In this document: in pieces, positions 26,503 through 36,500 of the stretch
Numbering within the stretch: the stretch's first letter is position 1
Layout: every line of letters begins with the position of its first letter
Assembly: GCA_012295275.1 (NCBI GenBank)
Contig: CM022665.1
Location: 5,996,901-6,060,900 of the forward strand
Length of the DNA stretch: 64,000 nucleotides
Source of the DNA: Chrysomallon squamiferum
Taxonomy: Eukaryota; Mollusca; Gastropoda; Neomphalida; Peltospiridae
Reading direction: 5' to 3'
The notes under the pieces: generated by a model
What the model was told of the DNA's origin: nothing
Databases searched by the model: none
Seen by the model: only the letters and a program-made list of their open reading frames with translations
Made by a program: the position numbers and the translations under genes

Positions 26503-26825
26503 TAATTCCATGACCACTGCAAACAATTACCAATATACGTGTACATATACATACATATACATGTACACAGTACAATATACATACATGCATGCACAGTAGG
26601 CTGGCAACTTGAAAGATAAAACAAAGTAAAATGGTCAGTTATAATTAACTATTCATTTAACTCGTAAAATATTGATCTCGGGTCTTAATGAATAGTTATC
26701 TCTTTTACGCTACACATATATTCTGTAATTAGGTTTGTGCGTGACAAAAACTTTACTGTCTCTGGGATTTGGTCCCTTAAATCATGGTAATTTTCTGTTA
26801 GTGTTAATGACTGTTTTACAGGATT
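25857..26825. repeat. Right arm of the large diverged inverted duplication
   Basis: The inverted copy of the left arm, about 2.2 kb away. It carries its own (ATT)n tracts at 26104-26141 and 26441-26502 where the left arm has shorter or different tracts, so the copies have evolved separately for some time. No coding frame is conserved between the arms, so this looks like duplicated non-coding sequence or two head-to-head copies of a non-autonomous mobile element. Confidence 0.85.
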
Positions 26826-27690
26826 AATTAGAAAATAGAGGTCTTTCATTATATATATTTATATTTATATATATACAGCGCAAGCATGCATTTTCATACT
26901 ACTGTTGAAAATTTAGAGTGTTTTTCTTTTTTCTTTTTTTTTAAAAAGTATTTAAATATTAATATTAACTAACAATGAAAAGTCTTAAAAGTTTTGTTTA
27001 CGTTGCCAATCGTAACAAGAAAGATAATTAGATATGTAACAGCAGCAAAAGCAAAACTAAACACAGTCTGATAGAATCAGAAACGTAATCACAGAATGTT
27101 CTACATTAAACAATATTTTAATATTACTGTTTTTATTTTCCCTCCAACTGTTAGTCGTATCGATTAGCAGAAGGGAATATTTTATATACACCTACCCACA
27201 GATAGTAATAATTACCAAGGCCTTAGATTATCTATCCATCCATCCGTCCGCAGGTTTCTACGGATGAATAAATAAATATACGTTTACTTAAATATTACCT
27301 TTAACCAAATGAGAAATTAAATGCATTTTTAAATGTAATATTAATTCTGATATTAATTACTGAAATATTACCCGTTGTGACTATATTAAGACAATGCTGC
27401 TGTTGTTGTTGTTGTTAAAATGTATGAAAAAAGAGAAAGAAAAAAAAAAAGAAGAAATTTTCCACTTTCTGTATGTAACAGAAATATTTTTTAAATTATT
27501 ATATTTTGAGAATCAGATAAATTTAATGCATCGTGTACATGATAGTAAACTTTTGCATTCGCAGTAAATAAATAAATAAAATATTTAAAAGAAAAAGAAA
27601 ACAAACTAAGACTACGTTTATAGTAAGTGCACAAGGTCATGTTAATATTTAACTAAACGGCAACACTATTTAATCATTACGTCAACATGG

Positions 27691-27867
27691 ATGTTTGCAA
27701 AAACAATCCCAGCCTTCAAGGTTCTGTTTGAACAAACCGAGACAATGACTAAACAAAATGGCTTCTTGTACAATGACTTAAATTACCAGCAAATCTGTCC
27801 TTCGGTATGGCTTTCTGTGGAAACCACTCAGGCACCACCATTATCCGGATTAATGTTCTGTTGTTGA
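27691..27867 (+). CDS. Possible small ORF, 58 codons, unknown
   Basis: An ATG-started frame (MFAKTIPAFK at the start, ending LSGLMFCC) in a stretch that is less AT-rich than its surroundings. It has no recognisable domain, signal peptide or clear splice site, and lies about 650 bases upstream of a second small ORF on the same strand. It may be chance. Confidence 0.15.
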   Translation: MFAKTIPAFKVLFEQTETMTKQNGFLYNDLNYQQICPSVWLSVETTQAPPLSGLMFCC

Positions 27868-28515
27868 TGGAATCGGACGTAGAAGAAGGTGATTGCTACT
27901 ATTGATGTATTCCGAATCACAATAAAACACAACGTGGAATAGAAACGAATACTGTTTTATGTATTTTGGTGGATTACCTTTTGCCGGTCACAGATGTATA
28001 CTTTTAATGACGTTGTTAAATTATATCCGTATAATGACAACCATGAGACAACGGCTAGTGAAAGATTTAATATGAAAAACAGGCAGATTAAATTACCTCT
28101 AATATTGATCTAAACGTCAAAGCAGCGTTATTATACATTTAAAAAAAAAAATAAAACACGGTGATCAAGATTATGATTATTATTGCAAACAAAGAAAGCC
28201 TACAGTCAAATAATAAATCGTTAATAATTTTGAGTCCGTTAATTAAAATGTAATAATCAATAAATAACTTAAACTATAACAATTTTAATATTTTCCATCA
28301 GACTTCATTGATTTTACTTCTTCTAATTATTATTATTATTATTATTATTATTAAAGGAAACGTCATACTTGAAAACATAATAATAATAATAATAAAATAA
28401 AATAAAAAATAAAAAATTGAAGGATGGTGTATAAAAAAATAATAAAAAGAAGAATAAAGATGTGTTTATTTTTTATTGTAGTTAATCCAGTAACACAAGC
28501 GAATTTTTTTTACAT

Positions 28516-28692
28516 ATGAAGAAAAAAATAAAACGAAATGAATACTATTTCTTTTTAAAACAAAAGAAAAAGTATAACACTTTTGTTTCAAAATGTTTGT
28601 GGACGGTGGGAGCGGCAGCAATATCTTTTGGCATGCTTGTCGGAGTATACGTTATGTTTGTTGTAAGACGGCGTAATAAGGCAACAAAGTGA
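28516..28692 (+). CDS. Possible small single-pass membrane protein, 58 residues
   Basis: The frame opens at ATG 28516 with a lysine-rich N-terminus (about residues 1-26), followed by a hydrophobic helix of about 22 residues (29-50, including VGAAAISFGMLVGVYV) and a basic tail starting RRRN. This is the layout of a small integral membrane protein, or of the transmembrane-plus-tail exon of a larger one. Base composition over the hydrophobic part is clearly richer in G and C than its flanks. A canonical AATAAA follows at 29028-29033. I do not recognise the family. The lysine-rich first half may be non-coding sequence that happens to be open. Confidence 0.35.
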   Translation: MKKKIKRNEYYFFLKQKKKYNTFVSKCLWTVGAAAISFGMLVGVYVMFVVRRRNKATK

Positions 28693-29525
28693 AATTATTT
28701 ACCAGACACAAGTCTAATACATGTACTCGGTTATCTCATTCAGCAATGTTCCAGAAAGTAGATTAACAATGTAACCAGGCATGTGCTTCGTAACCTTATC
28801 CAACACTGCTTCAGTTCTCCTTACGTTCAGTGTAATCGTCTGTCTTAATGATCGATAATTAGAGATCTTCTGACGGCAAGCATTTAGATGGTGCGTTATT
28901 TTTGTCTGTTATATTACTTTTCTTTCTTTTACTCTTCCCCTCCCCCCACCTTTGCTATTACTATATCTTTTCTGCTTCAAAAGATCTCTTTTATTATATC
29001 TCATTTTATGAAATGCGTTTAGTAAACATAAATAAAGAAAGAAAGAAAAAGAAAGCGTTATAAACAATTATTCTAAATGCATTTGGTAACTTCAGTCTAC
29101 TCTTTTTGTGTACAGTTATTTCATTGATGTCGTTGTACATGCATCAACATATCACATTAATATTTCATTAATTTCATCTTAAGCACCAATAAACAAACTT
29201 GTGAATATAAACTAATCCTGTGAAACGAAACTTCCAGTACATAAAAACACATAAAAAATGTAATAAACCTGGCGTATTTGACTTACAGTTATAACAGATC
29301 TTTCATCTATATAATAAAATGGCAATTGTCTAAAGAAAATATTTTAAACCTGCTATAAAACCAAGACATTCATGTCTTCTACAGTTTTAAATATTTTCTA
29401 CACCGAAGTGAAAATTAAAATCTTTAGATCTTTAAAGTAGTCGGAAGGCTGGTTGGTGAAGACGGTATGTGAATCTAATTTAAACTATGTCCAAATGACA
29501 AATACAAACTAAACGTGCTACAGAA
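28693..29525. other. Intergenic stretch without a recognised gene
   Basis: It holds the AATAAA at 29028-29033 and a GAAA-rich tract near 29035, and would contain the 3' end of the RING gene. I saw no canonical minus-strand AATAAA close to that gene's stop codon. Confidence 0.5.
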
Positions 29526-30509
29526 TCAAGATCCAACACGGTGCAGTGTCCCCACACGTCTTGTTTCTTCTCTGTATCTAGCTATACAGTGCAACCAGCA
29601 GTTAACACTGAGTCGCTGACTAGCACTAAACCAATTACTGGCATAGGCTGTGGCCAAAAGCATGTGGACATCGTGCTCAAATTCTGTCCCACTTCGAAAG
29701 TATTGTTCATAGCACTTCTTTATAGCCAAAAATATCCGATCACTATCAACATACGTGGGTTTCTTTAGGAGAAATCTGGCAATAAGAAGTGACAGTCGAG
29801 CAATGCTTTGAGGTGTGTGGCCATAATCATATTTGGGATCGAACTCTGAGAACTGTAGTTCGTGAATCTCCTGTTGTTTTTCAGCCAGATCTTTTTTAGC
29901 TTTCTTGTATTCTCTGTCCAAAAACTGATTGCGGGCATCAGTAACTTGCAGTTCTCTTTTGAATGTGTTCACGTGCATTTCCAAACAATTGATTCTGTAT
30001 ATTAGTTCGGCCATATCAACATCGGCCATGGCATCACTGTCTCTGAAAGAACGACGTCGACGAAACCAGGTCAAATCTGCTTCATCATCATCCACAGAGG
30101 CAGCAATAGCCTGACACTGGATTTGATGAGTGGCCAGTTCAAATCTATTTACAGTTTCGCTGCATCCAGCGCACACTACAGGAAAATAGGGGCATACGTC
30201 CAAATGAGTCTGCAACATTTCCAGTTTAACCAGCACTTTACATCCTCGTTCAACATTATCACATTCTACCTGAAATCCGTTGATAAGATTTCGCAGCGAA
30301 TGGATGGGTTTTGCTTCCTTTGGATTGACGACGGCGCGACATTCAGGACAGGTGTCTGTATTAGGTCGACAAAGCCATGTCTCCAGACAAGGTGAACAGA
30401 AACTGTGGCCACATGTTGTGAGAACAGCATCTTCCAACACGCAGCTGCATATTCCACACAGAAGATTGGGGTCTACTGGTCCCACAAATCTTGCTGTTCC
30501 GTAACCCAT
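29526..30509 (-). CDS. RING finger plus TRAF-type zinc-finger protein (NRDP1/PDZRN-like N-terminus), probable E3 ubiquitin ligase
   Basis: An intronless frame of 327 residues starting MGYGTARF, the kind of opening seen in RNF41/NRDP1 and PDZRN proteins. A C3HC4 RING uses C18, C21, C33, H35, C38, C41, C54 and C57. A SIAH/TRAF-type zinc pair follows with C83, C90, H102, C106 and C113, C116, H128, C132. Residues 165-220 are heptad-like and charged, a likely coiled coil. Residues 225-325 (around YDYGHTPQSIARL) form a helical segment that is neither the NRDP1 USP8-binding domain nor a PDZ domain as I know them. E2-dependent ubiquitin transfer is expected from the intact RING; substrates are unknown. 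GC content is well above the surroundings. Intronless structure suggests an old retrocopy or a lineage-expanded family. The start codon is the first ATG and gives the family-type N-terminus. Confidence 0.87.
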   Translation of the reverse strand: MGYGTARFVGPVDPNLLCGICSCVLEDAVLTTCGHSFCSPCLETWLCRPNTDTCPECRAVVNPKEAKPIHSLRNLINGFQVECDNVERGCKVLVKLEMLQTHLDVCPYFPVVCAGCSETVNRFELATHQIQCQAIAASVDDDEADLTWFRRRRSFRDSDAMADVDMAELIYRINCLEMHVNTFKRELQVTDARNQFLDREYKKAKKDLAEKQQEIHELQFSEFDPKYDYGHTPQSIARLSLLIARFLLKKPTYVDSDRIFLAIKKCYEQYFRSGTEFEHDVHMLLATAYASNWFSASQRLSVNCWLHCIARYREETRRVGTLHRVGS

Positions 30510-30656
30510 CTTATTTCAGTACACACTTTATAACAGGAAAAACTTCTCTTCACACACACACACACACACACCACTTGAAGATATCACACGATATATTCTG
30601 AAAACATTTTCTCTCAGAAATCTTGACCATATCACACAAAAAAGTAATTTCTGTTA

Positions 30657-30735
30657 ACTGTTACTGCGACTTGTTTGTTTTCATACATCACACATAACTG
30701 TTACTCGACAGGTTTGTTCTCATAGATCACACATA
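30657..30735. repeat. 40-bp tandem duplication upstream of the RING gene
   Basis: Unit 30657-30696 and unit 30697-30735 share ACTGTTACT, a central CGACxxGTTTGTT part and ATxATCACACATA with a few differences. They lie 150-230 bases upstream of the RING-gene ATG, so probably in its 5' UTR or promoter. Confidence 0.75.
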
Positions 30736-31071
30736 ATAACTACTACAGCTTACCGTATTGCAAACTTCACCTGTAATCAGAACAATTTTTCTGAACTGCT
30801 TTGTCGAAATATACGTAACTAAAGATCTTAAAGCGGTTTCACTCTTCACTGCCTAGCCCGTTAAGGTTTAATCTTCTTGTTGCATACTTCAGCCAGACAT
30901 CGACTCAACGTGTAGAGAAAAAAATAGCTTTTAACGTGGCTCGCTCCGTTAGTAACCTGTATTACACTACACCTCCAGCATCTGAAAGATATAGCAGAAG
31001 ACACGTGAACTTTGCCGGGCAGGTACTGGTGTTACTAATTTCAGAACCTAGGTAAATCAATACATCCAGTC

Positions 31072-31083
31072 TGCGCATGTGCG
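31072..31083. promoter_or_regulatory. NRF1-like palindromic site
   Basis: TGCGCATGTGCG closely matches the GCGCAYGCGC-type NRF1 consensus and lies about 560 bases upstream of the RING gene in a locally GC-richer stretch. Motif match only. Confidence 0.3.
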
Positions 31084-31099
31084 TTGCTCATCTTCGTTT

Positions 31100-33562
31100 C
31101 ATTCTCAAGTCAATTGAAGTCTGCTTTGATCAAACGTGCTTTCATTTATGTTTAACTTTGTCAGTATGTAATTCAGATTTATAGTTTCCTATCAGGATTC
31201 ACAGACAAATAAATACATACGCGTTTCTTTTTTGTCATGTTATTGCAAGCTTTGAATGTGAATAACCGACGTGTTTACAAAAGGACTTGGATAAATGGGT
31301 GTTCATGTAGCTTAAATTATCTTCATTTAAAATATATATATGTGTGTGTGTATGTATGTAATATAATATATATATATAACAATCAGTTAAGTATAATAAA
31401 CAATTTTTATTAATAGCACAACAATAAGATAATAAAGACAAATTAATCAAAACATCAACGCATAAAGATAAAAAGCAAATAGGTGTGATTACGTCTTTAA
31501 TTCGATTCTGCTACAACTGAAATAATTCATTAATATACATATATATATATATACATACATACATACATACAATTTTGTATAAAAATTAGTTTAAAAAACA
31601 GTGTTGATGTTAGTTATTAAAACGTTTATATCCTTTTCCATTTCACACTTAAATATTAAAATATATGTATGTGTCTGTATGTATGTATAATCATTTAAAA
31701 TGAAGAAGCTGAAATGATTTAAATATATTTGCTTGTTGTTGGTCTTTAATTTGTATATTTAATCGCTCTGTAAATTGCTGTGCTGTTTAGTACGTGATAA
31801 ATTACGTTAAGACAATATATTATTCTTAATACATTATACGAATATGAAAATAATTACTAGTAAATATAATTTTAAAATATACCTTATTCTCATTATTTAT
31901 TAGCAATATGTAATTTCAAAAATAAAAATGTGCTGGCCATTAAATCAAAAGGCTTAAGTTATGCAGCACTGTAATACAGTTATTATGGCATAGGTTTAAG
32001 ATTAGTATCAACAAAATAAAAAAAAAGGCAACCGATAATTCTGTTATTAATATACTAATAGCATTAGTAATACAATTTATTATAAGGTCACACTTCGGTA
32101 TATAATGCATGTTTTAATATTATTATTAATGGTTCTGAACAAATTTGCTAACTTTGTAATAACCAAAATAACCTTTTATTTTTTAAAGAAGAGAGGGTCA
32201 GCTCTACAGTCAGAAATTAATTTACTATCTACATATATAAAATAACTGTAATATTTACCTGTTATGCAGTACTGCTCGGAGTTTATTACTAATTCACATT
32301 CTTTCATTACACTATTAATTCCTCAAGGGGGAAAACACATATATTATTTACTTACTAATTATACACCTTCTGTTGCTGAATAACTTTACTCCAGTCAGAT
32401 TAAGATCAGTTCTAAATCAAATATCAAGTACGTACAAATGAAACACACGCAGGCGCAAACGCGCGCGCACCCGCGTCTGCACACATACACGCGCATTCTA
32501 ATACACATGGGTTCCTGCTGCTGAGAAATAATAGGTCTTATCTAAATAATTAATTACCCAATCTCGAAATCTCGACTGTTTGCTCTACCACATTTATTTA
32601 AATGTTCGAAATTTTATTACCAATCTCTAGCTCTTCCATACAGGTTCTGTTAACTGCGCTTGAAGTATTAAGTATATTAACAAAAAGATCATTAGGCATT
32701 TATTTTGTCCCAGTATAATTTGTTGTTAGAATCAGTTCAATCTGTAGTTGATTTTAGCTATCATTTAGTATCAAATGTTCTTTATTCTTCACACACACAC
32801 ACACACACACACACGCGCGCGCATTTCATGTCTTAGACACAAAGTATTTTGCAATTTTTTGCCAAATTACACTGGACTTGTGTGTATGTGTATAATATGT
32901 GTGTTTTTGTACATAATGTATTTTGGAAGAATTTTTTTTTTTTACTTTTAAAAATTTATCAGTGCTCATGTAGAGATGGAACTTTCATTTGTAATGACTG
33001 ACAAAACCATAGCAATAGATTTAGAAAGAAGACATGATAATCTTCACAAATGTACAGCAGACATACACAAACACATAAAAATTACATAAATACGTGAACA
33101 GATCACTGGAATGTTATCTATGTTTCATAAAAGAATTATGGAGTCCAGAGAGAGACAGAGACAAAAAGGGAACTGCTAAAAGTTTAAAATTTATTTCAAG
33201 AAATGCATTATCACAAATATTTCTAAAGTCTCACTAATAAGCATTATAAACAGGACATGAACATGAACTGCAAGATAGCAGCAATACTATTCAAAAATGC
33301 AAAAAAGGATAAGAATATATAAAATAAAAAATAAAATAAAAAAAAGAGTTAAAAGAGAAAACTTTTTTTGTTGTTTTTTAAAATTATTTTTGCCTTTTTA
33401 AATTTTTTTTTTTCAAAATATTGCTGGCATAATAGTTTGGTTCTGTTAATTGTATTCCTCTCACAAAATGTTATCCGTTATTTTTACTGGATTCTAATTA
33501 ATTAACAAATGTTTATTTTGTGAAATATGAAAAAACATTTCTTTCATTCCGATACACTTTCT
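31100..33562. other. Intergenic stretch without a recognised gene
   Basis: AT-rich sequence with (TA)n and (CATA)n tracts near 31345-31380 and 31535-31570, and a (CA)n(CG)n tract at 32790-32822. The complement of AATAAA at 33512-33517 probably serves UBR7. I see no coding frame here. Confidence 0.6.
33512..33517 (-). promoter_or_regulatory. Polyadenylation signal of UBR7
   Basis: AATAAA on the minus strand about 45 bases downstream of the UBR7 stop codon. Confidence 0.6.
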
Positions 33563-36500
33563 TCACTTGCAGAAATACTGCACTCCATGTCCAACTTTTT
33601 GTTTTTTCCGTGCATTTAAATCCTTAAAAAATTCATGAATGTCCTCTTCTCTGACCACCTACAACAAAAATATTGTAAATTAATTTAAAAAAAAAAAAAT
33701 AAAAAAAAAATCTTGTATTATAAACAAATAATAAAACATTTTCGAGCCTTTTATATTAAACTATTAAGTAAAAGCTTTTCTTAACTGTATTATATTATCT
33801 CACTAAATATAAATAACTTTAGACTACACCTGTTGTTAGCTAAAATAATCTGTCATTGTGTTGTATTAAAAAGGTACATAAACCTAGCTGACCAGAAAAT
33901 TAAGAGAAACAATAATCATTCAACTGAATTTTATTTTCCAAATACAGATACACACAATTTATACTCAAATCATTACCTTTCCATTTTCAGCAAACTTTTT
34001 CAAATAATCTCGAAGTTCTGATTTCAGATCATTGTATCCTGAAAAAGAAAGAAAAAAAAAAAGAAAATAATTTTTATGCTAGATGATGAAAAAAAAAAAA
34101 AAAAAAAAAATTTTTTTTCTTGTTACAACCAACATAGTTTTTATACCAAATACATCAAAGTGAAAAGATCTAGACAACAATATACACTTAGAAGGGTTAA
34201 ATTAGAAAATATGAAATGTTAATTTTTAGGAGGGGTGCACTGTCTTTTTCTTCTTTTAACAAGTTGCAGTTTTCTTCAGCATCAAGGTTCAATTCTGGTG
34301 CTAGTAAAGGCTACATAATAATAAAATTGACTTGCTGAGTATCCTTTCCCCCTGAGAACAGGGCTCAAAGCACTTTTCAGTGAGAGTATGTTAAGAACTC
34401 AAAGACAAAAACTGAATGGATAAAGAATTACATCTAACAGTACTTAGAAAAATTACAAGTTTGGTGATGCCAATGAAAATGGAGCAGAAGCTGAATTTCA
34501 CTGGGATAAGATTTAAGAAGTAACTTTTGAATGCATGTTTCTGAGAATCTGTTTGAATGTGGGACTGGATTTTATGAAGTAAAAATGTCAAACCATAGAG
34601 GACACTGAATAAGGAAATTTGTACTGTGTGACCTATTATGTTATTATTTATTATATGTGTAGCATGTTTAGAACCAAGTCTCCAACATAACAAGCTTAAT
34701 TTTCCCTACTAACACTAATTAAACACCCATCTTCTACCATCATTTCCAATATTGTCTCCACAGCATTGCCATAACCTCAGACAATCAAACAAAAAAGTTA
34801 AATACTAAAGAATAAACAATCACAAATGAGAAGGCTATTTTTAATTTCATGAGGTTCAACTGACATCTTAAGAAAAGAATGATCATTTTTGCTCACAAAC
34901 AATCTTCAAAAAAAAGAAGAAATGAGACAGTTCCATTGCAGAGAATCAGTTTGTCCAGTCACCTTCTGACACCTGAGTGAATCGGCTTCAGGAGATGTCA
35001 CTCTCAGGTCAGGTGAGCGATCGTGTAGTTGGCTTTAAGCTTCAGTTCTATTGTTCTTTTAAAGATGAAATATTTGTCTTTTCAATGTATCTTTTTGAAA
35101 GGGGTCTAATGCTAGGAAATAGTGAATAGACTTTACTGATGTTTATCATCAACAGTTTCTATTGCACTGGTATAGCAGATCTTTTTATATTGGTCAAACA
35201 CATGAAGCTAAGATACTGTCTTGTTTGTGGTTGTTTCTTTGCTGAATGAAAGCTCGTAGAGTTAAGCATGTGAGTGTAAACAATGTTCATGATATATGTT
35301 TGTAGAAACGTCTGAGCTGTCAGCTACACCAAGGGACTTCTGACTGAAATTAAATACTTTTTTCACAATACATTGCAACTTTTGTGCAATAAAAACAAAA
35401 ACAAGTCTTCAAATTTTCCATTTGGACCACAAACAGAGAATAAATCAAGCATTCAAAAGTCAGTAAAAATAGGTCAGAACAGTATGGCAGACCAAAAACA
35501 GAGACACATCTGAGTACCTCTACAACTGTTAATGATCATTTTAAAAATGTTTCATGCTTCAGTTAAACAAATATTAATTCATTAATTTAATATTTCTGAG
35601 ATGAGAGGTCTGAATGAATCACTGAGAAAATGAATATTAAAAATTCCATTACTTATGACAATATTTACCTTGGATTACTTCCACTTGTTGTACATGATTC
35701 ATCTGTGACAATGCTTGTAACTGACTGTTGTCCTGTGAACTCTGCTCTGACTTTGTCCGTCCTCGCTCTTCATATGCATGAACTGTGTCATTGACATCCA
35801 GCAAGAAACTCACTCCTTTTTCTTCATACATAATCTGGAAATGAGTGTAATTTTTCATATCACATCTATCACTTTTCACTCTGTTGAATCACTAATAATA
35901 CAAGATCACTCTGCATAAAGGTATTAAGTTCTGAATTTGTTTTGTAACAAACATTATCATTTCAAACATAAATACTGTGGATTCAAAATACAGATTCCTA
36001 AATACACTGTATCAGAAATGTAAACTGACAGTAAAGCTTGTAAAAGTCTTATGTCTTATACTAACAAAACCCAAATTTATATATAACATTACTTAGATAT
36101 CAATTGTGCTTATTTTACATGAAAAGCAAGTATTAAAAAAGACATATATCTGTGCTCAGCAACCTGGGCACTAGTGACCACCAGTGACTTGACAACCATA
36201 ACAAAATTTTCTCCAAATGGTTTGGCACTTTCTAAAAAACATCAAACTCAGGGAATACAACAAGTAATATCATAGGTGTGTGCTTAGTTTTTTCGGTTAT
36301 AATTCACAAATAAATGGATATCTGTAGAAAGAAAACAGTTCTGTTTCTCTTGCATCTTCATTCTCAATTTGAACAGTTAAAACTTCAGTGAATAATTTAA
36401 TATATCATTCGTGATTATTCTGTTAATTCTAAAAGTATTGTAAGTTTGGTGGATTTTTCAACTTTACAATGTTTGAAAATGGGATGCATGAAAAAAAATG

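Larger units (their letters stand above)
20842..28515. other. Intergenic region, 7.7 kb, rich in repeats
   Basis: There is no convincing gene between the end of CFAP61 and the small ORFs near 28 kb, although one 58-codon open frame is listed at 27691. The main content is a large inverted duplication plus (ATT)n, (GT)n and poly-A tracts. Around 24780-24930 and 25300-25570 the sequence is less AT-rich and contains short open frames, for example one starting near 25447 with a GTAAGA donor-like site after eight codons. These could be unannotated first exons or promoter sequence; I cannot support either. Confidence 0.5.
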
